Shown in pieces: positions 38,635-47,896 of a DNA stretch of 64,000 nucleotides. This stretch comes from Myroides phaeus (lineage in GTDB: Bacteria; Bacteroidota; Bacteroidia; Flavobacteriales; Flavobacteriaceae). The DNA is taken from NCBI RefSeq assembly GCF_009799805.1, contig NZ_CP047050.1, forward strand, positions 2,866,001 to 2,930,000, read 5' to 3'. The notes under the pieces are model-generated. The model was not told the DNA's origin. It searched no databases and saw only the letters and a list, made by a program, of their open reading frames with translations. The number at the start of each line of letters is the position of its first letter. Position 1 is the stretch's first letter. The position numbers and the translations under genes were made by a program.

Positions 38635-41600
38635 ATGAATGCAATTAATCAATATATAACCTTTCTAAAAGAATATAAAAAACTACTTGAAAGAGGTGTG
38701 AAAGACGTGTTAAATTCCACTGTTTCGAGTAACTTCATTTGGAACAATGAAATTGACGATTTCATTAATGCGGGTATTTGTGAATCTATATTAACAGACA
38801 TTTTTACATTTAAATTTAAAAAACAGCCTTTAATTTTCTCATTAGCAAAACCTTTAAAACCCAACATAAATATTCCAAAAAAATTTATTGGAATTATTGA
38901 GTTTGATGAAGTCAAGAATAAGTTTGAAAGCATAAATGGAGATGAACAAGAACTTCAGAACTTTCAAAGTTCAATAGAAGGTAAAACTGAAATAGAAAAA
39001 TTAAAAAAGTTCAAGAGTAATAAAGAGGTTTATTCAAAGCTATATAGGGCATATAATGACATCAAAAATGATTCAAATTTAGAAATTGTTTTAAGTGTTG
39101 GATTCGTTCAATATTCAAAACTTAACACTAATGGAAACTTATCGAAAACCAATCAACACTTATTTCATTTTCCACTATTTTTAGATATTGATTCAAACAA
39201 TGTGGTGAAAATCGTATTTTCAACATTAGAAAATCCTTATGTAGATTTTTTCTTTCTAAATAACACTCCTATAGAGAAAGAAATATTATCAAATATTGTA
39301 GATAAATTTGAAGAACAAATTATGGAATTAGGCTATGAATATATTTATGAAAATGATTTTAAAGAGTTAATCTCAAAATCTATTCAAAAAATTTCTAGTA
39401 ATTCTGAGTTTGAAAATTCTGTATATAGACCAGAAAGCGACAATTTTAGAGAAGGTCATTTTAGAATTTCATTTTCTCCAGCTATAAATATCAAACAAAG
39501 AAAACCACGTTTTTTTGAAAAATTAACCGACTCAATCATTAAGTATAATGGAGAAAATGAAATTGAAGCGAAGTTATTCAATTTATTAGTAAGAAATCCT
39601 GATTCATTAGGAAATAATTCATATACTAAACCAAACTATTTTAAAGATAAACTTTTTGAAACATATAAATACAAGGCCAAAAACTTAAATGGAGAGGACG
39701 ACTTTTCTGTTTTTTTTCCTCTTCCATTTAACAAAGAGCAAAAACAGATTTATGAAAATTATTTAAAGAACAGATTAACAGTTGTAACAGGTCCTCCAGG
39801 AACAGGAAAGTCACATACAATTGTAAATATTCTTTGCTCTTTGTTAGCTCAAGGTAAAAGAGTTCTTGTTACAGCTCAAACAGACAAGGCTTTAGAATCA
39901 TTATTAGATAAGATACCAGAAACTTTTGATGATTTAATTTTTACAAAAATTCAATTAGAAACCAATCAAAATAGGTTTTCTTTAGAAAAAAGCATTGGAA
40001 AGATTTCAAAAATTCTTACAGATAATTTTTACCTAAATATTGATTCTAAAATAGATGAATTAGACAGTTTAAAAGGAGAATATATAAAACTTAAATCTGA
40101 AATTATCCAAACTCTTGAAAAAGAATATACACAAATTAAAATCAATGATTCTTTTAACAATTTAAGAGCCTATCAAATAGTTGAAAAATTTGAATCTAAA
40201 GATTCAAAAGAATGGAGTTGGATTCAAGATGAACTCACACATGAAGAATTATCTAATTTTGAAATAATTAGACAAGATATATTGAAGTATAAAGAATTAT
40301 ATGATATAGAAATTCGATATAGTAATTCTTTAGATATTGATATTTCAATAGTTTTAGACAAATTGGAGCATTTTGATTTTAAACATTTTCTTTCAATTCA
40401 AGAAAATTACAATCAGCAATTAATTCATTTAGGATTAACGGAATATTCTAAAGATAAGGTTTTAAAAATACAGTTAGAAAAAATAACAGATATTACGAGT
40501 AAATTTTCAACATCTGATATTGTTCTAAAAAATATTAAAGAATTAGATCAGCTTCAAAAACAAATCAATTTTTATGTTTCAAAAGAGAATCTGACAACAA
40601 ATAAAGGTTTCAGTGATCTTATACACAATGGAACACAATATCTTTTAGACATAGAAACCTATTTGTCTTTTGCTGAAAATGGTAAAGCAGGTTTTTTAAC
40701 AAGACTTGCAAATTCAAATTTTAAACGAGTTTCATATTTGGAGCAATTTACTATTAATGGTAAAAAATGTAATAATAAAATTGAAATATTTCAATTAAAA
40801 TCTCTAATTGAAAACCTTCTTGTCATCAATAATAATTTCAATGCATTGAAAGAAAGTGGTTATTCATTTTCTTTTGATGATAATTCTAATTTATTTGAAA
40901 AATATAAGGTTTTAAATGATGTTCTAAAGAAAGTAGAAAACAACAAAAATGTTGTTTCTCAAATCCAGTTTGATTCTGATTTCATAAATTTCGCAGAATA
41001 TAGTCAGATTAATTTATTTAATATTGATGAATTATCCAGGAAAGCAATTTTATTAAAAGAGGATTTTGAAAAACTACAAAATCTAAGTAATAACTTGACT
41101 GACCAAAAACAAATGCTTCAAGATCTTGACAGTATTATAGATCAATCAACGATGAAAGCAATTTTTTCAGAATTTTTACCTGTGAATAAAATTGATAATG
41201 TTCCAAAATTTGAACACTTAAAAAGCAAATTTCTTGAAGTAGGTAGACAAATTGAAATTGAACAGACTTTTAATAATCTAAAAAAGTCTCTAATTAACTT
41301 ACTTCCGAATACTTTTGCGTCTCTTAATAATGTTCCTAATCATTATATTTTAAGTGAGAACTTTGAATATGCTTCTGCAAATAAGTTTATAAAACAAAAT
41401 GAATTTATTGATTTACAAAAATGTCAGGAAGAATTGTTTTTTATCAATAAAAAAATATTTCAAGCCAAATGCGATATTTTATTTGATTTAGCCAAATCAA
41501 ATTTTAAGAATAAGTTTGAGAAAGATGAAATTGATGCATTCATAAATCTTTTAGAAGCGTATAAATACAATCTTTCTCAAAGCACTAGAAAAATTCGAAA

Positions 41601-43122
41601 TCAAACACAATATCAAATATTAACTCGTAAAAATAGCATTGATATAAGTAAACGTTTATCATGTTGGGTGATGAAATTTAACGATGTTTTAAATTCAGTC
41701 GGAAGTGAACCTGAAATCTTTGATTGTATTATTGTAGATGAAGCGAGTCAGTTAGATTTCAATAGCCTTATTTTAAGCTATTATGCTGAAAATATGATAA
41801 TAGTTGGAGATGACAAACAAACATCTCCAAGTAGTTTAACAGGTGCAGATGGCAACGATTTTGAGGCTATAAAAAACAAATATCTGAAATTTTTAGGTAC
41901 TAATGCACTTCATATAAAAAGTGATAATAGTTTGTTTATGCTTTCGAAAATGGTTGCGGGGACTTCTAATTTATCACTTAAAGAACATTTTAGATGTGTT
42001 CCTGAAATCATAGAATTTTCAAAAAGAGAATTCTATGATAATTCACTAAGGCCTTTAAAACAAATTAATTCAAACAGACTAAATCCAAAAGAAACTTTTT
42101 TTGTTAAAGATGCTTTTGCTGAAGATAAAATAGTTCACAAAGAGGTTCAAGAAATAAAGCGGTTTCTTCAAAAAATTTTGAATGATGAATTGTATATTAA
42201 TAAATCAATAGGTGTAGTTAGTTTAGGAACTGTAAACCACACTGAGAAGCTTAAAGATATAAAAGAGGATCTAGCATCTGAATTTGGAAAGGAAAAAATA
42301 GATAAACATAAACTAATTATTGAGGATTCTCCTAAATTTCAAGGAGATGAAAGAGATGTTATGATAGTTTCATTAGGTGTCGCATTGGATTTTATAAAAT
42401 TAAAAGAAAATCAAAATGCAAAACCAAGAGCAATAATAAGTAGTCAAGATGAATTTAAGAAAATTAATGTTGCTTTAAGTAGAGCAAAAGAACAGATGAT
42501 TTTGTTTCATTCTGTCAAATTTGACCATTTACAACCAAATGATTTCCGAAATAAAATTCTTGCTTTTTTCAATGATGAAGTAAAACTTATGCAACCTTTA
42601 CAAATTGATAATTATAATATTGAAAGATTTAGACATAATGTTCCTGAACCATTTGATAGTTGGTTCGAATATGATATAACAAAATTTCTTATTGAAAAGG
42701 GATACAGTTATATTCAACCTCAATATAATGTAAAAGAAGCTGAACTTTTTTATAATCATAAGCTGAAAAAGGATGTTTATATAAATTTCAAAATAGATTT
42801 AGTTGTTTACCACAACGGTAAAATGATTGCAATTGAATGTGATGGGGATCCATTTCATTCACTTCCTGAAGATGTAATCTATGATATAGAAAGACAAGAA
42901 TTTTTAGAACGTGTTGGCTGGAAAGTATATCGTGTACTCTATTCTGCATTTAAGAGAAACCCGCAAGTAGAAATTGAAAAAATGATTGACTTTATCGAAA
43001 AGAATACTAAAAAAGATACTACAATAATTGTTCAGCAACCAATTCAAGCTCGGGAAGTTTCTGAGAATGGATTAAATGGTTATGAAGAAGTAGGAGGTAA
43101 TAATTCAAAAGATGTTTCTTAG
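38635..43122 (+). CDS. Large SF1 helicase with C-terminal PD-(D/E)XK-like nuclease domain
   Basis: This 1495-residue protein has several parts. An N-terminal region of unknown fold (1-370) is followed by a UvrD/Upf1-type helicase with Walker A GPPGTGKS near residue 386. A roughly 600-residue coiled-coil-rich insertion comes next, then Walker B VDEASQ near 1033, the motif GDDKQTSPSS, and the motif V/VI region VALSRAKEQMIL near 1280. The last 120 residues read FDSWFEYDITKFLIEKGYSY, then KIDLVVYHNGKMIAIECDGD, FH and RVGWKVYRV. This is the DUF559/Vsr-like restriction-endonuclease pattern, with D and ExD in place. Similar COG1112 helicase-nuclease fusions occur in anti-phage systems (Mokosh type II has the same helicase class with a different nuclease). 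A defence role is inferred. Confidence 0.85.
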   Translation: MNAINQYITFLKEYKKLLERGVKDVLNSTVSSNFIWNNEIDDFINAGICESILTDIFTFKFKKQPLIFSLAKPLKPNINIPKKFIGIIEFDEVKNKFESINGDEQELQNFQSSIEGKTEIEKLKKFKSNKEVYSKLYRAYNDIKNDSNLEIVLSVGFVQYSKLNTNGNLSKTNQHLFHFPLFLDIDSNNVVKIVFSTLENPYVDFFFLNNTPIEKEILSNIVDKFEEQIMELGYEYIYENDFKELISKSIQKISSNSEFENSVYRPESDNFREGHFRISFSPAINIKQRKPRFFEKLTDSIIKYNGENEIEAKLFNLLVRNPDSLGNNSYTKPNYFKDKLFETYKYKAKNLNGEDDFSVFFPLPFNKEQKQIYENYLKNRLTVVTGPPGTGKSHTIVNILCSLLAQGKRVLVTAQTDKALESLLDKIPETFDDLIFTKIQLETNQNRFSLEKSIGKISKILTDNFYLNIDSKIDELDSLKGEYIKLKSEIIQTLEKEYTQIKINDSFNNLRAYQIVEKFESKDSKEWSWIQDELTHEELSNFEIIRQDILKYKELYDIEIRYSNSLDIDISIVLDKLEHFDFKHFLSIQENYNQQLIHLGLTEYSKDKVLKIQLEKITDITSKFSTSDIVLKNIKELDQLQKQINFYVSKENLTTNKGFSDLIHNGTQYLLDIETYLSFAENGKAGFLTRLANSNFKRVSYLEQFTINGKKCNNKIEIFQLKSLIENLLVINNNFNALKESGYSFSFDDNSNLFEKYKVLNDVLKKVENNKNVVSQIQFDSDFINFAEYSQINLFNIDELSRKAILLKEDFEKLQNLSNNLTDQKQMLQDLDSIIDQSTMKAIFSEFLPVNKIDNVPKFEHLKSKFLEVGRQIEIEQTFNNLKKSLINLLPNTFASLNNVPNHYILSENFEYASANKFIKQNEFIDLQKCQEELFFINKKIFQAKCDILFDLAKSNFKNKFEKDEIDAFINLLEAYKYNLSQSTRKIRNQTQYQILTRKNSIDISKRLSCWVMKFNDVLNSVGSEPEIFDCIIVDEASQLDFNSLILSYYAENMIIVGDDKQTSPSSLTGADGNDFEAIKNKYLKFLGTNALHIKSDNSLFMLSKMVAGTSNLSLKEHFRCVPEIIEFSKREFYDNSLRPLKQINSNRLNPKETFFVKDAFAEDKIVHKEVQEIKRFLQKILNDELYINKSIGVVSLGTVNHTEKLKDIKEDLASEFGKEKIDKHKLIIEDSPKFQGDERDVMIVSLGVALDFIKLKENQNAKPRAIISSQDEFKKINVALSRAKEQMILFHSVKFDHLQPNDFRNKILAFFNDEVKLMQPLQIDNYNIERFRHNVPEPFDSWFEYDITKFLIEKGYSYIQPQYNVKEAELFYNHKLKKDVYINFKIDLVVYHNGKMIAIECDGDPFHSLPEDVIYDIERQEFLERVGWKVYRVLYSAFKRNPQVEIEKMIDFIEKNTKKDTTIIVQQPIQAREVSENGLNGYEEVGGNNSKDVS

Positions 43123-43696
43123 GTATTAAAAAAAGAAATTGTTCTCATCAGATAGACTCTTGTTATTTTAAGTTGTTAAACTGTAAAAGTACTTTCATAA
43201 TTTTACAGCTAAATGTATTTTATATACATATTTATCCAAGTACTAAGTTACTTATTGAATTACAACGTAATATGTATATATATGTATTCATATATATACA
43301 AATATATTCACATTATACTTTTAGAAGATATACCTGATATTTAAGAAGTGTGCGTTATGAAAATTGCTTTTAAATTATATTAGTAAAAGTTACTGCAAAA
43401 GTAACAGCAAGTTATGTTTTGAGGCACTCGAAATTGAGATTCGAGCTTTCAAAACGACTTGCTCTTGCAGAGGGCTGGAAAACTACTCCGAAGTCGTTAG
43501 TTTTGTCTAAAAAAGTCGATAGACTCAAAATATTGAGTAGTTTACGTATTTTTTTTAAAAAAATAAAAACAATTACTTATGTTTGAAAATAATATTTAAC
43601 TAATCGAAATATAGATATACGTGTTATTATATGAAATTACATTGTAATTTATTTTGTTATAAACAAACTTAAGTAACCAATATCAAAAATATCAAT
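43123..43696. other. 574-bp gap with a structured segment
   Basis: No ORF is supported. Between about 43415 and 43530 there are nested complementary stretches (CTCGAA with TTCGAG; CAAAACGACTT with AAGTCGTTAGTTTTG) in otherwise AT-rich sequence, resembling a decayed recombination site or a structured RNA. The rest shows nothing. Confidence 0.4.
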
Positions 43697-44131
43697 ATGA
43701 TAGATACATACAGAATAGGTAAAGATGGGGTTAAGGTGACTTTTCCATCAAGTGGATATACTTACAGAGAAGGAAAAGATGGTCGTGTAGTTGCATTTCC
43801 ATTAAGCGGACATACTTACCGTGAAGGAAAAGATGGTCGTGTAGTTGCATTTCCATTAAGCGGACATACTTACCGTGAAGGAAAAGACGGACGTATAGTT
43901 GCATTTCCATTAAGCGGACATACTTACCGTGAAGGAAAAGATGGTCGTGTAGTTGCATTTCCATTAAGCGGACATACTTACCGTGAAGGAAAAGACGGAC
44001 GTATAGTTGCATTTCCATTAAGCGGATATACTTACCGTGAAGGAAAAGACGGACGTATAGTTGCATTTCCATTAAGCGGATATACTTACCGTGAAGGAAA
44101 AGACGGACGAATTATTGTGAAGAAATTATAG
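43697..44131 (+). CDS. Protein made of eight 18-residue repeats
   Basis: This 144-residue protein is almost entirely tandem copies of TYREGKDGRVVAFPLSGH. The first unit is divergent (TYRIGKDGVKVTFPSSGY) and the last is truncated into the C-terminus (GRIIVKKL). The DNA period is 54 bp and central copies are nearly identical, so copy number is probably unstable. Each unit looks like a two-strand beta hairpin ending in Gly. No signal peptide or membrane segment is visible. It starts four bases before the next gene's region, so the two are likely co-transcribed. Function unknown. Confidence 0.75.
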   Translation: MIDTYRIGKDGVKVTFPSSGYTYREGKDGRVVAFPLSGHTYREGKDGRVVAFPLSGHTYREGKDGRIVAFPLSGHTYREGKDGRVVAFPLSGHTYREGKDGRIVAFPLSGYTYREGKDGRIVAFPLSGYTYREGKDGRIIVKKL

Positions 44132-44135
44132 TAAA

Positions 44136-44591
44136 ATGGACTACGAAGAAATAATATTGAATGGAAAACCAATAGTAAAATCCAGAATTGATGGGGATTT
44201 TGAAGGTTTTGAAGATGAAAACTTATTTCCTTTATATAATGGACAATATTGGATACAAAAAAACTACAAGTATTGGTATCACTATTCGTATATGGCCAAC
44301 ATTACTATTTATATATTTAATAACAGATATTTTTTAACTGTTGACGGTCAAAATCAATTCGTAGAGGTAGAATTAATACAAGAAGTTAGTAAAGCAACTA
44401 TTGTTAATGACTTTAATGGATGGTCTGGAGATACAATTTTTGAACTTGACAATGGTCAAGTTTGGAAACAAAATGAATATGAATATGACTATAATTATTC
44501 ATATAGGCCAGATGCTATAATTTATTCAAATGGTTGTAATTATAAAATTTTAGTCGAAGGAAAAAGTATTGGGGTAAAAAGAATCAAATAA
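44136..44591 (+). CDS. Unknown protein with two WxxGDTIFxLDNGQxW-type repeats
   Basis: This 151-residue cytoplasmic protein contains two related halves: GFEDENLFPLYNGQYWIQKN YKYWYHYSY near residue 23, and GWSGDTIFELDNGQVWKQNE YEYDYNYSY near 97. Each is followed by a strand such as ITIYIFNNRYFLTVDGQ or AIIYSNGCNYKILVEGK. This looks like a duplicated small beta-barrel (SH3-like) unit. I do not recognise a characterised family. It begins four bases after the stop of the repeat protein, so they probably form one transcript. Confidence 0.7.
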   Translation: MDYEEIILNGKPIVKSRIDGDFEGFEDENLFPLYNGQYWIQKNYKYWYHYSYMANITIYIFNNRYFLTVDGQNQFVEVELIQEVSKATIVNDFNGWSGDTIFELDNGQVWKQNEYEYDYNYSYRPDAIIYSNGCNYKILVEGKSIGVKRIK

Positions 44592-44904
44592 AACCTATTT
44601 ATAACAGTAATTTGAAGCTTCAGATATCTATTCCATAACTAGCGTCAAGCCCTAAAACATTAGCCTCACTCTATAAATATATCAACAGAATTTATGGATT
44701 TCCGTAATAGAATTAAAGAAAGTTTTAATATGTTTGAAAAAAATGCTGTTTCACTATCTACATTTAAAAAAAACAATTTTAATTCGGATAGTTTTGCTAT
44801 TTGTAATAAGGTAGTTTTGTAAGTGTCTAATTTTCCTAAACTACTATATCAGTAGCGTATTTAGTGAAATTGCAATAATAACCCATATATTAACTACACA
44901 AACC
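44592..44904. other. 313-bp gap, nothing firm
   Basis: A 42-codon ATG frame (44694-44822) is present, rich in Asn and Lys with no recognisable domain; I do not call it a gene. No clear terminator or repeat is visible. Confidence 0.4.
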
Positions 44905-45558
44905 GTGATAGAAAAACGAATTAAAGATTTAAAAAATGATTTATATAAATCTGATTTAGATCAAGAACAGATTTTCCAAAAGCATTTGATAGATATTAGC
45001 ACTTTCATAACTGAAAGTACTACATATGATTATGAATATCAAATCCGAAAAATAATATCTCAACATCTTGATGTCCATTTAAATGAGGTAGTCATTGTAG
45101 GTTCCTCAAAATTAGGATACAGCCTAAGTCCTAAAAAATTGTATAATGAATTCGATCATAAATTTAAAACAACGCAACTTAAAAAAGACAAATCAGATAT
45201 TGATGTTGCTGTAATATCTCCACTATTATTTGCAGAATTAAAGAAAAAACTATACGACTTCACTGATGGATTAACTTTGGACTGGAACAGCAATGAATAT
45301 TACAATGAATATAAACCTGTAAATATAAATTATAAGTTATTTCAATACATTTGCAAAGGATGGTTTAGACCAGACTTCAAACCAGTAGGATTCGAAATAT
45401 GTAAATGTGGAAATTTTGAAAGTTTAAAACAAGAGATTTACGCTGTAAGCAAAAGAAAATTAGGTTTAGCGATATATGAAGATTGGTTTTATTTTAAAAG
45501 TTATCACTTACACAATTTAAACCAACTTAAATTAAAATCAAAGACTGAGGTACTATGA
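44905..45558 (+). CDS. Polymerase-beta-type nucleotidyltransferase
   Basis: This 217-residue protein starts with GTG. It carries the fold's signature: VGSSKLGYSLSP near residue 67 (the GS motif) and SDIDVAVISP near 98 (paired Asp residues). The third acid may lie in the strand around NINYKLFQYICKGWF. An N-terminal helical region precedes the core. Its stop overlaps the next gene's start by four bases (ATGA), so the two proteins are made together. This coupling with a DUF262 protein is suggestive of a two-component defence module; the substrate is unknown. Confidence 0.75.
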   Translation: MIEKRIKDLKNDLYKSDLDQEQIFQKHLIDISTFITESTTYDYEYQIRKIISQHLDVHLNEVVIVGSSKLGYSLSPKKLYNEFDHKFKTTQLKKDKSDIDVAVISPLLFAELKKKLYDFTDGLTLDWNSNEYYNEYKPVNINYKLFQYICKGWFRPDFKPVGFEICKCGNFESLKQEIYAVSKRKLGLAIYEDWFYFKSYHLHNLNQLKLKSKTEVL

Positions 45559-46667
45559 GTATAAAAAAATTAAATGCTAGTGTTCCAGCCAATAATTGGA
45601 AAATTATAGAATTATATAACAAAATTAAAAAAGAAGAATTAGATCCTTCTCCTTCATTTCAAAGAAAACTTGTTTGGAAGAAACAACATAAATATAGATT
45701 CATAGAAACTATACTTATGAATTTTCCTTTTCCTGAAATTTATATTGCTCCAGGAGAATTAAATACAGAGACTTTAACTCTTCAAGACCTAATTGTTGAT
45801 GGGCAACAACGTTGTACAACAATTGTAAACTATATTGAAGGCAAGGATGTATTTGCAAACAGAAATCAAAGTATTAAACTATTTAATGAGTTATCCAAAG
45901 AGGAAAAAGAGGACTTTTTAAACTTTGAAGTATCTGTACGTTATTTAAAAAATGCAGAAAAGGATCAAATTAAAGAAATTTTTCAAAGAATTAATAGTAC
46001 TGAATATTCATTAAATGCTATAGAAAGAGATAATGCAAAATGGGGAGATAGTGAATTTATTTCATTTGCGAAGCAAATAATTGATGAAGATGATAAAATC
46101 AATTATGACATTATATCTTATAAATTACTACCTGAAAATAAATCTTTACTAAACGATTTCTTTGTAAATGAATTTAAAATTTTCTCAGAAAACGATATTA
46201 AGAGAATGCTTGCTTTGCAATATCTTCTAACTTTAATTACAACCCTTATTGAAGGTAATTATTTTAGAAGAAATGATAAAATCCAAAATTATATAGAGCA
46301 ATTTAATGAAGAGTTTATGGATGCATCTATATATGAATTTGGTCTTGTAGACTGTGTTAAGTTTATCAACAAGTTAGAATTACCTGAAAAGTCATATTGG
46401 TTCAACAAAGCAAATGTTTTCACAATAATTTGCGAACTTTTTAAATTTGATAATATTGATAATATAGACTATCAAGTTTTTAAAGATAAACTTATAGAAA
46501 TTGAGACTAATAACAAAGAATACAGAAATAGCTCAGATAATTATAAGGAAAAAATTGAAGGTGAAATAAAATATTTTGAAGTAGCAAAAGAAGCTGTAAA
46601 TGAACAATCTTCTCGTGAATTCAGAGGGAAATTTATTAATGACAGAATTATTTTATCACTAAAATAA
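45555..46667 (+). CDS. DUF262-domain protein
   Basis: This 370-residue protein has the DUF262 (ParB-like, GmrS/SspE-like) core: LDPSPSFQRKLVWKKQHKYR, FPFPEIYIAPGE, then the hallmark VDGQQRCTTIVNYI at about residues 80-93, and EIFQRINSTEYSLNAIERDN. In GmrSD and SspE this domain binds or hydrolyses NTP to control a nuclease. No HNH (DUF1524) domain follows here, so an effector would have to be the partner nucleotidyltransferase, with which it overlaps by four bases. Confidence 0.85.
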   Translation: MSIKKLNASVPANNWKIIELYNKIKKEELDPSPSFQRKLVWKKQHKYRFIETILMNFPFPEIYIAPGELNTETLTLQDLIVDGQQRCTTIVNYIEGKDVFANRNQSIKLFNELSKEEKEDFLNFEVSVRYLKNAEKDQIKEIFQRINSTEYSLNAIERDNAKWGDSEFISFAKQIIDEDDKINYDIISYKLLPENKSLLNDFFVNEFKIFSENDIKRMLALQYLLTLITTLIEGNYFRRNDKIQNYIEQFNEEFMDASIYEFGLVDCVKFINKLELPEKSYWFNKANVFTIICELFKFDNIDNIDYQVFKDKLIEIETNNKEYRNSSDNYKEKIEGEIKYFEVAKEAVNEQSSREFRGKFINDRIILSLK

Positions 46668-46868
46668 TACATTGGCTAACAATGTATTGCTACAAACGAG
46701 ACTAAAGTGTTAAATTTAAATTTCAGGTTTCTATTGGGCAAAAAACTGATGTTATGAACTTTTTTCTTAAATTAAATTGGATGACTTGTTTAACGTGTAC
46801 TTAAATTGAAACTTTGCAATTCAATTTCTGTAACTGGCACTAAACCTCAAAATGTTATGTAATGCATT

Positions 46869-47567
46869 ATGAATGAATACTTTAATCAAAACCCTGATAA
46901 TATTTTAATTCATTTTACTTCTAAAATTGAATACTTAGTGTCAATTATTGAAGAATCACAATTCAGATTAAAATATTGTAAAGAAGAGTTTTGTATAACT
47001 AACGAAACAATTGTTTCTAAGAATGTCCATCCTATGGTCTGTTTTAGTGAACAAAATTTAAAGGAAATTCAAAATAAAGAAATAACTTATGGAAAGTTTG
47101 GAATTTCACTGTCAACGGATTGGATAATTAAAAATAATATTCAACCAGTTATGTATATTGAAAAAAATTCACCTGTTGCTAATTCACTAGCTATATTATT
47201 AGAACATAGACGTTCATTACCTGAAGGACATAAATTACGTCTTCCAATTATGACAATTCGTGGTTTTGTTAAAAATACAGTAGGTTATAATAGTTATTTT
47301 GACCAAAAAGATTTTGTATTTAAAACAGAAAATGAATGGCGATTTTTACCCTCTAAGAAACAAATTGGAAATGGATATATTTCAGAAAACAGGACTACAT
47401 TTCTAAGTAATGAAGATAAATACAATAGTAAACTTATAAAATATCCTTTGAGATTTACACATCAAGAAATAACAAAAATATTTTATGATGATGAACAGAG
47501 TTATAATTTGCTAAAACAGAAATTTCCTGATTTAGTAAGCAAAATGGAAAAATATAGTTGGAAGTAA
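46869..47567 (+). CDS. AbiGi-like abortive-infection protein
   Basis: This 232-residue protein shows ILIHFTSKIEYLVSIIEES, VHPMVCFSEQNLKEI, ITYGKFGISLSTDWIIKNNI, QPVMYIEKNSP and NEWRFLP. This fits my recollection of the AbiGi family (called the antitoxin of the AbiG abortive system): PMVCF, YGxFGIxLxxxW and PVxYI. No AbiGii gene lies next to it; the only nucleotidyltransferases nearby are at 37097 and 44905. It is preceded by a 200-bp gap with attC-like traces. Confidence 0.55.
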   Translation: MNEYFNQNPDNILIHFTSKIEYLVSIIEESQFRLKYCKEEFCITNETIVSKNVHPMVCFSEQNLKEIQNKEITYGKFGISLSTDWIIKNNIQPVMYIEKNSPVANSLAILLEHRRSLPEGHKLRLPIMTIRGFVKNTVGYNSYFDQKDFVFKTENEWRFLPSKKQIGNGYISENRTTFLSNEDKYNSKLIKYPLRFTHQEITKIFYDDEQSYNLLKQKFPDLVSKMEKYSWK

Positions 47568-47799
47568 AAACATCACATAGGTTTTCCAAAATGGTTGTTT
47601 AAGTGAAATATCGAATTTATTTTTTAATCAAAAAAAACAATGTTATTGCTTTTTGTCTTAAAATTAATTATAAAATGTATATTTGATATAGAATCAAACG
47701 ATTCCAATCATAGTTTAAAACTTTCCGAATAAGGTGCTCACTACAATTTAAAAAAGTGAACCTCCCTATTTATAAAGCATACGAGATAAAAGAGGCTAA
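47568..47799. other. Right end of island A, no gene
   Basis: AT-rich sequence up to the second att copy. I see no gene; CACTTT/AAAGTG-like short motifs could be integrase arm sites but are not clear. Confidence 0.4.
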
Positions 47800-47813
47800 C
47801 CCTCTTTCTCCGC
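47800..47813 (+). repeat. att direct repeat, copy 2 (junction of the two islands)
   Basis: CCCTCTTTCTCCGC, identical to the tRNA-Ser 3' end over 14 bp; the boundary between islands A and B. Confidence 0.88.
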
Positions 47814-47850
47814 AATAAACACTGATACTTAATCAGTTAAAGCATAAACA

Positions 47851-47888
47851 CCCAATTTTACACCCAAAAATGTAAAGTTGGGTTTTTT
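47851..47888 (+). terminator. Hairpin at the left end of island B
   Basis: CCCAATTTTACA pairs with TGTAAAGTTGGG (one G-T pair), followed by six T on the plus strand. It overlaps the CACCCAA arm-like motifs, so its role is ambiguous. Confidence 0.55.
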
Positions 47889-47896
47889 AATTTAGG

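Larger units (their letters stand above)
34364..47813 (+). mobile_element. Genomic island A, tRNA-Ser site, defence-type cargo
   Basis: A segment of about 13.4 kb lies between att copies 1 and 2, with an integrase at its left end reading away from the tRNA. Cargo: Xis-like and XRE regulators, AbiEii toxin with DUF6922 partner, helicase-nuclease, repeat protein, nucleotidyltransferase/DUF262 pair and AbiGi-like gene. It has an oriT-like site but no relaxase, replication or conjugation gene. Confidence 0.8.

Noticed and set aside
43731..44072. 113-codon antisense frame in the 54-bp repeat gene
   Set aside because: It is the reverse complement of the repeats; open only because the unit lacks stops in that frame.
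43740..44110. CRISPR array
   Set aside because: The 54-bp units are contiguous and coding, with no repeat-spacer alternation and no cas genes.
44694..44822. 42-codon ATG frame between the WxxGDTIF protein and the nucleotidyltransferase
   Set aside because: Short, Asn/Lys-rich, no recognisable motif; could equally be chance in AT-rich DNA.
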